Positions 8,562 to 18,826 of a DNA stretch of 64,000 nucleotides are shown one piece after another. Every line of letters starts with the position of its first letter. Positions within the stretch are counted from its first letter, which is position 1. This stretch comes from Methylobacterium sp. FF17 (lineage in GTDB: Bacteria; Pseudomonadota; Alphaproteobacteria; Rhizobiales; Beijerinckiaceae), in contig NZ_CP107532.1 in assembly GCF_025813715.1 (NCBI RefSeq), forward strand, positions 2,418,001 through 2,482,000, read 5' to 3'. The position numbers and the translations under genes were made by a program. A model generated the notes under the pieces. The model made no database searches. It was not told where the DNA came from and worked only from the letters and a program-made list of their open reading frames with translations.

Positions 8562-9929
8562 GTGTCACGGTTGAGCATCGCGGCGGACAGGATCGGGGCG
8601 TCCAGGTTCCGGAACGGCATGGCGCGCCTACGAACCGGCGCCACCGGCGCGGCCGTCGAGGTCTTCGCGATCCGCATCGCGGCTGCCGGCTTCGCTTACG
8701 TCGCACAGGTCCTGATGGCCCGCCTCATGGGCGGCACCGAGTACGGTATCTTCGCCGCCATCTGGGTCTGGATCGCCATTCTCGGTCATTCGGCGACCCT
8801 TGGCCTTTCCCAGGGTGCCTGCCGGTTCCTCCCGGCCGATCAGACGCGGGGCGACGAGGCGGCCGTGCGCGCCTACGTCTTCGGCGGTCTCGCCGTCACC
8901 TTGGCCACTGCCAGCGCCGTCGCGCTCCTCGGTCTGGCCCTGGTCTGGGCCGAAGGCTCCCTCCTCGACGGCCCCTACGCCGCACCTCTCCTCGTCGCAG
9001 CCCTGGTCCTGCCCCTCTTCGCCCTGCAGGATTACTGCGAGGGAATCGCCCGCAGCCAGAACTGGGCAGTGCTCGCCATCGCGCCTCCTTACCTGCTGCG
9101 CCAGGGCCTGATCATGGCCGCGATGCTGCTCGCGGTCGGACTCGGCGCACCGGCGGAGGCGCGCGTCGCCGTGTTGTGCACACTGGTGGCCACGGGCGCA
9201 GCCGTCGCGATCCAGGCAGGCCTGTTGGCGATGCGCCTGCGCCGGACCCTCTCGGCCGGCCCCCGGCGCTACGAATGGCGTCGCTGGTTCCGGGCCTGCC
9301 TGCCCATCGCCGCGAGCGATCTCGCCAGCGCCGGCTTCAATTTCGTCGATGTCGTGGTGCTGAGCCTCCTCGCCTCGCCCGCCACCGTGGGGCTCTATTT
9401 CGCCGCGACCCGCATCCAGCAATTCGTGGTCTTCGTTCATTTCGCCGCCACCGCGGCGACCGCCCAGCGCTTCACCGCCGCCCATGCCGCCGGGGACGGG
9501 GCCGGGCTCGCCGCGCTGGTGCGGATGCAGGCCCGCCTGACCCTGGCGGCCACGATCCTCGTCGGGATTGCGGTCCTGGCTGCCGCGCCGCTGCTGCTCG
9601 GCTTGTTCGGCCCCGAATTCCGGGACAGCCTTCCGATCCTTGCGGTCCTCGTGGCGGGCAGCATCCTCGCCAGCGCCTTCGGCCCCGGAGAGGATCTGCT
9701 CAACATGCTGGGTGGCGAACGGCTGGCGGCCCTGGTCACCGTGGCAATGCTGGTCCTGGCAGCGGGCCTCTGCCTCGCGCTGGTGCCGGTGCTCGGGGTG
9801 CTCGGCGCTGCCCTCGGCATGGCGCTCGCCACGACCGTGCGGGCTATTGCCATGGCCGGAGTGGCCAAGTCCGTCCACGGGCTGACGACACCGGTCCAAC
9901 TTCCCTCGTTCGGTCGGAATCCGCGATGA
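8562..9929 (+). CDS. Wzx-type polysaccharide flippase (MOP superfamily)
   Basis: The 455-residue protein has about twelve to fourteen membrane segments. Its early region, FAYVAQVLMARLMGGTEYG, is typical of oligosaccharide flippases and O-antigen transporters. Such proteins move lipid-linked sugar units across the inner membrane. The GTG start at 8562 follows a GGGAGGGCGGG ribosome site. The stop overlaps the next gene's start (ATGA), so the two are coupled. No glycosyltransferases sit beside it, so the repeat-unit synthesis genes must lie elsewhere. Confidence 0.88.
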   Translation: MSRLSIAADRIGASRFRNGMARLRTGATGAAVEVFAIRIAAAGFAYVAQVLMARLMGGTEYGIFAAIWVWIAILGHSATLGLSQGACRFLPADQTRGDEAAVRAYVFGGLAVTLATASAVALLGLALVWAEGSLLDGPYAAPLLVAALVLPLFALQDYCEGIARSQNWAVLAIAPPYLLRQGLIMAAMLLAVGLGAPAEARVAVLCTLVATGAAVAIQAGLLAMRLRRTLSAGPRRYEWRRWFRACLPIAASDLASAGFNFVDVVVLSLLASPATVGLYFAATRIQQFVVFVHFAATAATAQRFTAAHAAGDGAGLAALVRMQARLTLAATILVGIAVLAAAPLLLGLFGPEFRDSLPILAVLVAGSILASAFGPGEDLLNMLGGERLAALVTVAMLVLAAGLCLALVPVLGVLGAALGMALATTVRAIAMAGVAKSVHGLTTPVQLPSFGRNPR

Positions 9930-11095
9930 TCGCCACTTCGATCGGCACGGCCACGCCGGCTTTTACTCCCGCGATCCTCACGTTGGCCGATCTCGAAGCC
10001 GAGGCGGGGGCCTGGGATGCACTCTGTATGGGTGCTGAGGACGCTCACCCCTATTACGGGCGCCAGGTGATGCTGGCGCATGCGGCAGCAGGCCTCGCAA
10101 GTGCCGACTTGTCGATCCTGGTAGTGCGCGGGCCGCAGGGCCTGGCGGCCCTTCTGCCCTTCCGCATGTCCTACGACATCTGCGGTCTGGGCTGGCCCGT
10201 GGCCCTGCCCTTCGTCTCACCCTTCATCACCACGACGGCGCCGCTCGTCGCCACCGGGGCGGAGCGCCCCGCCATCCTCGCTGCGCTCGTCGAGGGCTTG
10301 CGCGAGGCCTCGGGCGGGCGGCCCTGGCGCTGGCCGCTCCTCTCGTCCGACACCCGGCTCGGCCGGGACCTGCTCGCCGCGCTCCGAGCCGCCGGATGGG
10401 AGTGCGGGGAGGTCGCCCGCTTCGAGCGCCCGGTCCTCGACAGGCGCCCCGACCACGCCGCCTTCCTCGACGGACATCCCCATCGCTCCCGGCTGAAGGA
10501 TTTGCGCCGCCGCCAGCGCCGGCTCGCCGAGGGGGGCACCGTCTCCTTCGACGTGGCCACCGGCGGCCCGCGCCTCGCTGCAGCCCTCGAGGCTTTCCTG
10601 GTTCTCGAAGCGGCGGGCTGGAAGGGCGAGACCGGTACCGCCATGGCGTGCCGCCCCGCCCACACGGCCTTCGCCCGCGCGGTCTTCGCCGGGACCGCCG
10701 GACCGGTCGGGGTGCGAGCCGACATTTTGAGCCTGGAGGGGCGTGCCCTGGCGATCAGCCTCGCGCTCGTCTCGGCCGGCACCGCCTACCTCTTGAAGAC
10801 CGCCTATGACGAGGGGGCCCGGGCCCTGGCACCAGGCTTGGTGCTGGAGGTGGAGATCGTACGGGCCCTGCACGCCGACGCCTTCGCCGATCGGCTCGAT
10901 TCCGCCACGACGGCCGGATCCGCGCTCGAGAGCCTTTACCGGGAGCGGGAGACCGTGGCCGAGATCGTGGCCGTGCCGGGCGGGGTGCGCCACTTCGTGA
11001 GCCTGGAGCGTCGCCTGCGTCTCGCGCGCCTGGAAGGTGAAGCGCGCGCTGAGGCCAAGCGCCTGTTGGGGCGCCGGACGGGCGCGACCCCCTGA
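9926..11095 (+). CDS. GNAT-type acyltransferase, CelD/BcsL family
   Basis: The 389-residue soluble protein matches the CelD-like GNAT architecture. It has an N-terminal [15 protein letters not shown] half, a basic middle [15 protein letters not shown], and a C-terminal acyl-CoA fold ([46 protein letters not shown]). Family members are found in cellulose and exopolysaccharide gene clusters, where they probably acylate sugar precursors. The ATG overlaps the flippase stop by 4 nt. This is the last gene of the 6.5-11.1 kb operon. Confidence 0.85.
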   Translation: MIATSIGTATPAFTPAILTLADLEAEAGAWDALCMGAEDAHPYYGRQVMLAHAAAGLASADLSILVVRGPQGLAALLPFRMSYDICGLGWPVALPFVSPFITTTAPLVATGAERPAILAALVEGLREASGGRPWRWPLLSSDTRLGRDLLAALRAAGWECGEVARFERPVLDRRPDHAAFLDGHPHRSRLKDLRRRQRRLAEGGTVSFDVATGGPRLAAALEAFLVLEAAGWKGETGTAMACRPAHTAFARAVFAGTAGPVGVRADILSLEGRALAISLALVSAGTAYLLKTAYDEGARALAPGLVLEVEIVRALHADAFADRLDSATTAGSALESLYRERETVAEIVAVPGGVRHFVSLERRLRLARLEGEARAEAKRLLGRRTGATP

Positions 11096-11178
11096 CCGAG
11101 CCGGGCAAAGGCGCTGACGGCGTAGGCCGTCCGTGCTACTGGCCGGCCTTGGTACGCCAGACTAGGACCTCAGCACCC

Positions 11179-11598
11179 ATGCGCCGTCCGCTCTACGCCC
11201 TCACCGGAGCCCTGATCCTCGCCATGACCGCATCCGCTTCCGCCGAGACCATCACCACGCCCTCGGGCCTGCAGTACCGCGACGAAGTCGTCGGCACCGG
11301 CGCCGAGCCCAAGGCCGGCCAGAAGGTCAGCGTCCACTATACCGGCTGGCTCGACGAGGGCGGCAAGCCGGGCAAGAAGTTCGATTCCTCGCGCGATCGC
11401 GGCACGCCCTTCACCTTCACGCTCGGCGCCGGTCAGGTCATCGCCGGTTGGGACACGGGGGTCGCCACGATGAAGGTGGGCGGTAAGCGCACGCTCATCA
11501 TCCCGCCGGACCAGGGGTACGGCCCGCGCGGCGCCGGTGGCGTGATCCCCCCCAACGCGACGCTGATCTTCGACGTCGAACTGCTCGGCGCGCGCTGA
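11179..11598 (+). CDS. Periplasmic FKBP-type peptidyl-prolyl isomerase
   Basis: The 139-residue protein has a signal peptide ([22 protein letters not shown]) and one complete FKBP domain. The domain shows [48 protein letters not shown] and [24 protein letters not shown]. It would catalyse prolyl cis-trans isomerisation during folding of exported proteins. The ATG at 11179 is preferred over a TTG 30 nt upstream because it gives a standard signal peptide. It appears monocistronic. Confidence 0.95.
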   Translation: MRRPLYALTGALILAMTASASAETITTPSGLQYRDEVVGTGAEPKAGQKVSVHYTGWLDEGGKPGKKFDSSRDRGTPFTFTLGAGQVIAGWDTGVATMKVGGKRTLIIPPDQGYGPRGAGGVIPPNATLIFDVELLGAR

Positions 11599-11661
11599 GA
11601 TCCATCGCCCGCCCGCTCGACCGGGATCGTCAGGACCCCGGCCGGGCAGCGGGCATCGGCC

Positions 11662-12735
11662 TCATTCCGGCTCGGATCCGGGGTCGCCGGCGGGTGGCTC
11701 GGCCGCTCCCTCGCGGTACAGGAGGGCGACCTCGCCTGGCGCGGTGGTGACGAAAGCGAGTCCGGCCGCTTCCAGGGCGGAGCGGATCGCATCCCGGGTT
11801 CGCGGGCGCAGGGCGGTTCCACCACCCTCCTCGAAGCGCTTGACGCTGGAATCAGAGACCTTGGCGGCCGCTGCGAGTTCCGGGATCGACCAGTTCAGCA
11901 TCGCCCGCCCGCTTCGAACCAGGGACCCGGTCACGTTCTCGAGGCGCGCGGGAGTGGGTTGCGCCATGGCGCTGGCGGAACTCGTCATGTCGAGGATGAG
12001 GCCGATCCATTCGCGGGTCGTCTGATCGGCGTTGAACAGCGGAACGGCACGGCTGCTCATCCACCGATACTGTCCGTCCGCGCACCGCAGTCGATAATTG
12101 GCCTCGTACGGAGCCCGACGCTCGAAGGCGATCGCCCAAGCCTGGGCTGCACGGGGCCGATCATCCGGGTGGATGGCGAGCGTCCAGCCCCCCTTGCGCC
12201 AGACCGCTTCGGACATGCCGGTCAACTCGCACCAACTGGGGCATGGCCAGTGCACGCCATCGCTGTTCACGATCCAGACCACGGCGGCAATGGCCTGAAC
12301 GAGCCCTTGGTAGCGTGCCTGACTCCAGTCGATCGATTGCGCGGCTTCCCGACGGCTCGTGATGTCGATGACGATTCCGTCGATCCGCGCCGGTCGGCCG
12401 TTGGACCCGAGCACGACGTCGGCCTTGATCTCGATCCAGCGGACGGTCCTGTCAGGCCGAAGGATGCGCAGTTCACGATGCACGGACAGGCCGGACGTGA
12501 GCGCGGCCCACATCTCCTCGCGGATGTTCCAGTCCGCCGGATGAACGAGGTCCAGCACCGCGCCGCCGTCGCTGCTCGGGTACGGCAGCCCCGCGATCCG
12601 CAGGAGTCCTTCCGAAAGGGCGATCGCGGTATCCTGCAGATCGATGGACCAGACGCCGATCTGAGCCTGGTCTTCGATCAGCCGGAGCATGTGGCGCGCC
12701 GATGCGGCAGCCTGGGAGTCAAAACGATTGTTCAA
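11662..12735 (-). CDS. PAS-PAS-HTH regulator
   Basis: This soluble protein of about 357 residues has two PAS domains: residues ~15-135, with LVHPADW and VRWIEIKADVV ending IVIDITSRR; and ~140-260, with AIHPDDRPRA and YRWMSSRAVPLF. A C-terminal Xre-like helix-turn-helix follows (MLNWSIPELAAAAKVSDSSVKRFEEG). It lacks kinase, GGDEF or chemoreceptor modules, so it probably couples PAS sensing directly to DNA binding. The start is uncertain: TTG at 12735 is used, while ATG at 12690 trims the first PAS helix. An AGGAGA motif around 12780 is 39 nt too far upstream and has no in-frame start. Confidence 0.78.
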   Translation of the reverse strand: MNNRFDSQAAASARHMLRLIEDQAQIGVWSIDLQDTAIALSEGLLRIAGLPYPSSDGGAVLDLVHPADWNIREEMWAALTSGLSVHRELRILRPDRTVRWIEIKADVVLGSNGRPARIDGIVIDITSRREAAQSIDWSQARYQGLVQAIAAVVWIVNSDGVHWPCPSWCELTGMSEAVWRKGGWTLAIHPDDRPRAAQAWAIAFERRAPYEANYRLRCADGQYRWMSSRAVPLFNADQTTREWIGLILDMTSSASAMAQPTPARLENVTGSLVRSGRAMLNWSIPELAAAAKVSDSSVKRFEEGGGTALRPRTRDAIRSALEAAGLAFVTTAPGEVALLYREGAAEPPAGDPGSEPE

Positions 12736-13860
12736 CAGGGGGACTCTGACCCGATCAGGTTCGCGGTGAACAAAGGTTTCTCCTGACAGGCCCGAAGGCT
12801 GGTGCGTGTAGGGTCCTAGAGGCGCAGCCTCGAAATCCAGGGCTCAGATATACTGGTTTCATAGAGCAAGACAAGACTTCTGGCAGCAACTCATTGAGGT
12901 TGTCCCTCGGCAAAGCGTGCAAGTAGACGAGGATTTTCAACAAATTGTGTATTCGATCTTGTTCCACTGCAGGCAGTGTCATATAGGTTTCAGTGTTTCT
13001 TGGCGTGGGGCACGTCTGTGAGGAGCGAATAGTCCGTGTCAAAAATCGCAATGTCCGGAAGCTGACTGCTCGGAGCGAAAAATCGGCATGATCGGGCCGT
13101 TGGCCGAAGCCCCTGAGGGCTGGGGACGGGCAGGCGTGAATACTACGGCCTGCCTTGCTGAGGCGGGATCCGGAGCGATCGTGCCGGATATCGCCGCACC
13201 CCGCCCGGCCCCGCGGACGTGAGCGTTCTGCGCGCAGGGCGACGGCAAATCAGCGAAGCCCAGAAACGATGAGATGCTGGAGTTTCCATCCTGGCGTATG
13301 GGCGAGTCGCTATCCAGGATTTCCAATTCATGCGCGAGCATGTTCTCAAGTATTTCGTGGCGTGCTTTGTAAAATATTCGTGACCGAGTGCGTTTATGGG
13401 GCGGCTCCGTTTTCGAGAACGGGATCGACATCCTGATATCTGTTCACGAGTGGTTTCTTCACCGGCCGTATGGCTCGGCCCGATCCGATGGGGTCCGCCA
13501 ACGTCGTAGCCGGCGGACGATATTGACCGACGCGCTATCCTGGCTGGAGCGGGCCGTCGAAGCGGCGATCCCTCCGGCCCACCCCGAAATGCCTGACACA
13601 CGCTGCGTGTCGTAGCTTCTCCCGGGCAAATGGCACGGGCACGGATGGAAACTCGGATCAGCCGATGCTCAAGTGCGGCCCGACTCGGCGGGGCAACCGC
13701 AGGGTCATGCGTCCGTTGCGGGGGCGGCAGGTACGGCACGAGGGTCGTTCGCGACGCCACGTGGGTGTTCCAGCGCTGCATGACCGAAACGGTCCGACAT
13801 CTGGGGTCTGGTCGGCTCTGTCCGCCCGCCCCGAGGTTGATCGTACAAGGAGAGCATCGC
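12736..13860. other. 1.1-kb gene-poor region, partly AT-rich
   Basis: No confidently coding gene is seen. The part at about 12840-13000 is clearly poorer in G+C than its surroundings. A minus-strand reading frame at 12755-12982 starts MTLPAVEQDRIHNLL but lacks a ribosome site. The right-hand part should hold the promoter of the glutamate dehydrogenase gene. Confidence 0.5.
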
Positions 13861-16800
13861 ATGGCTCTGGAACGGAACGCAGCCCTCTCCAGCCCGGAGG
13901 CTCGGGGCGCCGCCAAGGATCTCCTGGGCGCGGCCGCCGAGAGAGTCGAGGCCCGAAGCGGTCCCGGCGGCTTCGTCGCCGATCTGTTCGGGCGCGTGCC
14001 GCCGGAGGATCTCGCGCCCTATACCGCGCAGAACCTCGCGGATCTCGCCCTGGCGGCGCGCGCGCGTCTGGCCGAGCCCCGCCGGATCGGTTCGGCCGCC
14101 GCCTTGTCGGTGAGCGATCGCGTGGTCGAGCGTGACGGTCGTTCCGCTGAACTGACCGTGGTCGAAATCGTCAACGACAACCGGCCTTTCCTCCTCGACT
14201 CGACCCTCGCCGAACTCACCGGGCAGGGGCTCACGCCGTACCTGGTGGCGCATCCGATCCTCGGCGTCGAACGTGACGCCTCCGGTCGCCTTGTCCGTGT
14301 GGTCGGGGAGACGACCGCCGACACCAACGCGGGCTTCGCGCGCGAGAGCTTCATCCATATCCACCTCGACCGCCTCGATGCGGGCGCGGCCCGCACCAGC
14401 CTCATCGAAGGCCTCGACCGGGTCTACCAGGACGTGGCGCTCGCCACCGACGATCACGATGCGATGGCCGAGCGTCTCCGCGCGATCTCGGCGCTCTACG
14501 CGAGCGCACCCCCGCCGCTGCCCGGCGACGAGGTCGCGGAGGCGCGCGCCTTCCTCGACTGGATCCAGGAGGGACACTTCACCCCGCTCGGCCTGCGCGA
14601 GCACGATCTCGACGGAGCGGAACCGTCGCTGGTCGAAGGCTCGGGCCTGGGTCTCCTGCGCGACCCCGCCGTCGCGGTGCTGCGGCGCGGCAGCGCCCTC
14701 GTGGACATGACGCCCGAGATCCGTGCGTTCCTGGACGGGCCGCAGGCCCTCATCATCACCAAGGCCAGCGTGAAGTCGCGGGTCCGCCGCTCCGCCCACC
14801 TCGACTACATCGCCTGCAAGCTGTTCTCCGCCGAGGGCACGCTCGTCCGCGAGGTCGGCATCGTCGGCCTGTTCAATGCCAGCGCCTACACCCTGCCCAC
14901 GCGGGACATCCCCTATCTGCGCGAGAAGGTCGCGCAGGTGGCGGCCCGGGCCGGCCTCGACCCGACGAGCCATGCGGGGCGCGGACTTCTCGACGTGCTG
15001 GAGACCTATCCGCGCGACGACCTGTTCCAGATCGACCACGACCGGCTCTACCGCTTCAGCCTTGCCATCGCGCACCTCGCCGACCGGCCGCGCCTGCGCG
15101 TGCTTTCGCGTCCGGACCGCTTCGGTCGCTTCGTCTCGCTCCTCGTCTACGTGCCGAAGGACCGTTACGATTCGACCGTCCGGGTCCGGATCGGCGCCTA
15201 TCTCGCCGCCGAATATGGCGGCCGGGTCTCGGCCGCCTACCCGTACTTTCCGGACGGTTCCCTCGCGCGCACCCACTACATCATCGGCCTGCCCGAGTCG
15301 GGGGCGCCCGAGCGTGACCCCGCTGCCCTGGAGGCGGGCATCGCGACCCTGGTGCGCACCTGGGCCGACGAGCTTCGCGTGGTCCTGGCCGAATCCGTGG
15401 CGGGTTCACAGGCCCGCGCCCTCGCTGCGCGCTACGCGGAGGCCTTCTCGGCCGCCTATCGCGAGAGCTTCACGCCGCGCGCGGCGATCGCCGACATCGC
15501 GACCCTCGAGCGCCTGAGCCCCGCGCGCCCGCGCGCCGTCGATATCGTCCGGCGCGCCACGGACCCGGAGGCGCAGATCCGCCTGAAGGTGTTCTCGCTC
15601 GGGGCGTCGCTCTCGCTGTCGGAGCGGGTTCCGGTGCTGGAGAACCTGGGCTTTCGCGTCATCAACGAACGGACCTACCGCATCCTGCCGCCCGGCAGCG
15701 AGGACGGGGCGCGCATCTGGCTTCACGACATGCTCTTGGAGCGTGCGACCGGAGCGGCCATCGACCTCAATCGCCTGGAGCGTCCCCTGGAGGACGCGCT
15801 GCTGGCCTACGGCGCGGGTCAGGTCGAGTCAGACGGCTACAATCGCCTCGTCCTGGAAGCCGGTCTGAGCTGGCGCGACGCCGCGTTGCTGCGCGCCTTC
15901 GGCCGCTACCTGCGCCAATTGCAGATCCGCTACGGCCAGGACTACCTGGCCGCCACACTCGCCGTCCATGCGGATCTCGCCCGCTCCCTCGTGGATCTGT
16001 TCTACGCCCGCTTCGACCCCGCTGTGGCGGGTGACCGCGATGCACGCGAGGCAGAGATTCGCACCGGCATCGAGACGGCCCTCGCTGCCGTCACGAGCCT
16101 CGATGAGGACCGCATCCTGCGCCGCTTCGTCAACCTGATCGAGGCCGCCGTTCGCACGAACTTCTTCCAGGTGACGGCGGAGGGCGGCGCTCGCGAGACG
16201 ATCGCGTTCAAGTTCGCGTGCGCCCGGGTCAGCGGAATGCCGCTGCCGCGCCCGTTCTTCGAGATCTTCGTGTATTCGTCGCGCGTCGAGGGCGTGCACC
16301 TGCGCTACGGCTACGTGGCGCGCGGAGGGCTGCGCTGGTCCGACCGGCCGGAGGATTTCCGCACGGAGATCCTGGGGCTGGTCAAGGCCCAGCAGGTCAA
16401 GAATGCCGTCATCGTGCCGGTGGGCGCCAAGGGCGGCTTCTTCCCCAAGCGCCTGCCGCCCGCCTCGGACCGGCAGGCCTGGCTGGAAGAGGGCACCGAG
16501 AGCTACCGGATCTTCATCCGCACCCTCCTCGAACTCACCGACAACATCGTCGGCGATGCGATCGTGCCGCCCGCAGATACGGTGCGTCACGACCCCGACG
16601 ATGCCTACCTCGTCGTCGCGGCCGACAAGGGGACCGCCACCTTCTCCGATATCGCCAACGGTCTCTCGGCGACACGGGGCCACTGGCTTGGCGATGCCTT
16701 CGCCTCGGGCGGTAGCCAGGGCTACGACCACAAGGGCATGGGCATCACCGCGCGCGGCGCCTGGGAGGCAGTCAAGCGCCACTTCCAGGAGATGGATGTC

Positions 16801-18708
16801 GACACGCAGAGCGACCCGATCACCGTCGCGGGCGTCGGCGACATGTCCGGCGACGTCTTCGGCAACGGCATGCTGCTGTCGCGGAGCCTGCGCCTCGTCG
16901 CCGCCTTCGACCACCGGGACATCTTCCTCGACCCCGATCCCGACGCCGCCGCGAGCTTTTCCGAGCGTCGGCGCCTGTTCGACTTCGGGCGCTCGTCCTG
17001 GCGCGACTACGATCCGGCTCTGATCTCGACCGGCGGCGGCGTGTTCGCACGCAGCCTGAAGACCATTCCGCTCTCGCCCCAAGTCCGGGCCGTCCTTGGG
17101 ATCGATGCCGTCGAGGCGACTCCGGCGGAACTCATGCAGGCGATCCTCAAGGCACCGGTCGACCTGCTCTGGTTCGGCGGGATCGGCACCTATATCCGCG
17201 CGACTTCGGAGACCGACGAGGAGGCCGGCGACCGCGCGAATGACGCCGTGCGCATCACCGGTCGGGCGCTGCGGGCCAAGGTCATCGGCGAGGGGGCGAA
17301 TCTCGGTGCCACCCAGCGCGGCCGAATCGAGGCGGCGCGCCAGGGCGTGCGCCTCAACACCGATGCGATCGACAACTCCGCCGGCGTGAACACCTCGGAT
17401 GTCGAGGTGAACATCAAGATCGCCCTGATGACGCCGGAGCGCGACGGCCGGTTGGACGCGGCTGCGCGCAACGCTCTCCTCGTCGCCATGACCGACGAAG
17501 TCGCCGCCCTCGTCCTGAGCAACAACCAGCTCCAGACGCTGGCCCTCTCGCTCGCCCAGCATCGCGGCCTCGGCGAGACCGGGTTCGCCATGCGCACCAT
17601 GCAGGCCCTGGAGGCGGAGGGCCGCCTGGACCGAACCGTCGAATTGCTGCCCGACGACGCGGCGCTCGCCGAGCGGATGCGCAAGGGAGAGGGGCTGACG
17701 CGGCCGGAATACGCGGTCATCCTGGCCTACGCCAAGCTCGCGTTCTACGATGCATTGCTCGCGAGCGCGGTGCCGAACGATCCGTACTTCGACCGCGAAT
17801 TGCAGCGCTACTTCCCGGCCGCCCTGCGCCAGCAATTCCCCGACGCGGTCAAGGGCCACCGCCTGCGCCGGGAGATCATCAGCACCGCCCTGTCCAACAT
17901 CATCGTCAACCGCGGCGGCCCCTCGCTGGTGACCCGGCTCGTGGACGAGACCGGCGCGGATGCCGCGTCCATCGCCAAGGCCTACGCGATCACACGGGAT
18001 GCCTACGGGCTGATGGAGCTGAACCAAGCCATCGACGGGCTGACGGGCACCATCGGGGGGCAGGCGCAGATCGCCCTCTACGCCGAGGTTCAGGACCTGC
18101 TCATCGGGCGTATCGTCTGGTTCATCCGCAACCTCGACCTGTCGGGCAACATCGCTCCCATCGTCGCTCGCTACCGGGAGGGGATCGCCGCGCTCCAGGC
18201 GGTGCTGCCGGAGGTAATGGGGGACGCCGTGAGTGAAGCGCTGGTGCGCCGCGAGGCCGAACTCGTGGGGCAGGGCATGGGCGAGGGTCCGGCCCGGCGC
18301 CTCGCGGCACTGGTGGCCCTGACCTCCGCCCCGGACATCGTTTGGGTGGCTGAGACCGGCGGCGCGGCGATCCCCGATATCGCCGCGACCCATTTCGCCC
18401 TCGACCGGGCGTTCCACCTGTCGGACCTCGCGGCGGCCGCGCGCGGGGTCGCAACCGGCGACACCTTCGACCGCATCGCCCTTGAGCGCGCGGTGTCCAA
18501 CATCGCCACCGCGCATCGGCAACTCACGGCGGAGATCATCGATACGGTCGGGGCCGGAGCCGAGGCGGTCGACGCCTGGAGCAGGAGCCGGGGTTCCACC
18601 CTCGACCACACCCGTGCCACCCTCGAGGCCGTCAGCGCCTCCGGTCTCACGGTCTCCAAGGCGACGGTCGCCGCCAGCCTCCTGGCGGATCTGGCCCGGC
18701 CCCGGTGA
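13861..18708 (+). CDS. gdhB: NAD-specific glutamate dehydrogenase, large (180-kDa) class
   Basis: At 1615 residues the protein has the size of the large bacterial NAD-GDHs, which oxidise glutamate to 2-oxoglutarate and ammonia. The N-terminal third is the ACT-like regulatory region (VVEIVNDNRPFLLDSTLAEL, ESFIHIHLDRL). The catalytic core has GGLRWSDRPEDFRTE, VKNAVIVPVGAKGGFFPKRL, FSDIANGLSA and MGITARGAWE. The nucleotide region has GDMSGDVFGNGM and KVIGEGANLGATQRGRIE. The ATG at 13861 follows AAGGAG at good spacing; the open frame further upstream looks non-coding. It is monocistronic, convergent with the downstream chemoreceptor. Confidence 0.96.
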   Translation: MALERNAALSSPEARGAAKDLLGAAAERVEARSGPGGFVADLFGRVPPEDLAPYTAQNLADLALAARARLAEPRRIGSAAALSVSDRVVERDGRSAELTVVEIVNDNRPFLLDSTLAELTGQGLTPYLVAHPILGVERDASGRLVRVVGETTADTNAGFARESFIHIHLDRLDAGAARTSLIEGLDRVYQDVALATDDHDAMAERLRAISALYASAPPPLPGDEVAEARAFLDWIQEGHFTPLGLREHDLDGAEPSLVEGSGLGLLRDPAVAVLRRGSALVDMTPEIRAFLDGPQALIITKASVKSRVRRSAHLDYIACKLFSAEGTLVREVGIVGLFNASAYTLPTRDIPYLREKVAQVAARAGLDPTSHAGRGLLDVLETYPRDDLFQIDHDRLYRFSLAIAHLADRPRLRVLSRPDRFGRFVSLLVYVPKDRYDSTVRVRIGAYLAAEYGGRVSAAYPYFPDGSLARTHYIIGLPESGAPERDPAALEAGIATLVRTWADELRVVLAESVAGSQARALAARYAEAFSAAYRESFTPRAAIADIATLERLSPARPRAVDIVRRATDPEAQIRLKVFSLGASLSLSERVPVLENLGFRVINERTYRILPPGSEDGARIWLHDMLLERATGAAIDLNRLERPLEDALLAYGAGQVESDGYNRLVLEAGLSWRDAALLRAFGRYLRQLQIRYGQDYLAATLAVHADLARSLVDLFYARFDPAVAGDRDAREAEIRTGIETALAAVTSLDEDRILRRFVNLIEAAVRTNFFQVTAEGGARETIAFKFACARVSGMPLPRPFFEIFVYSSRVEGVHLRYGYVARGGLRWSDRPEDFRTEILGLVKAQQVKNAVIVPVGAKGGFFPKRLPPASDRQAWLEEGTESYRIFIRTLLELTDNIVGDAIVPPADTVRHDPDDAYLVVAADKGTATFSDIANGLSATRGHWLGDAFASGGSQGYDHKGMGITARGAWEAVKRHFQEMDVDTQSDPITVAGVGDMSGDVFGNGMLLSRSLRLVAAFDHRDIFLDPDPDAAASFSERRRLFDFGRSSWRDYDPALISTGGGVFARSLKTIPLSPQVRAVLGIDAVEATPAELMQAILKAPVDLLWFGGIGTYIRATSETDEEAGDRANDAVRITGRALRAKVIGEGANLGATQRGRIEAARQGVRLNTDAIDNSAGVNTSDVEVNIKIALMTPERDGRLDAAARNALLVAMTDEVAALVLSNNQLQTLALSLAQHRGLGETGFAMRTMQALEAEGRLDRTVELLPDDAALAERMRKGEGLTRPEYAVILAYAKLAFYDALLASAVPNDPYFDRELQRYFPAALRQQFPDAVKGHRLRREIISTALSNIIVNRGGPSLVTRLVDETGADAASIAKAYAITRDAYGLMELNQAIDGLTGTIGGQAQIALYAEVQDLLIGRIVWFIRNLDLSGNIAPIVARYREGIAALQAVLPEVMGDAVSEALVRREAELVGQGMGEGPARRLAALVALTSAPDIVWVAETGGAAIPDIAATHFALDRAFHLSDLAAAARGVATGDTFDRIALERAVSNIATAHRQLTAEIIDTVGAGAEAVDAWSRSRGSTLDHTRATLEAVSASGLTVSKATVAASLLADLARPR

Positions 18709-18826
18709 ATGAGCCCGCGCATCGCGAGAGTCTCTTCCGATCGCATTGCGATTGGAGGCGGCCCTGAGCCTTGATTTTGAGGCGATCTTTCCCGCTGGAT
18801 CGGTATCCGTTTCGGCGGAAATTGCT

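Noticed and set aside
12755..12982. Small minus-strand frame beginning MTLPAVEQDRIHNLL
   Set aside because: The first 45 residues look plausible, but there is no ribosome site and the C-terminal part is low-quality; left as a possibility in the region note.
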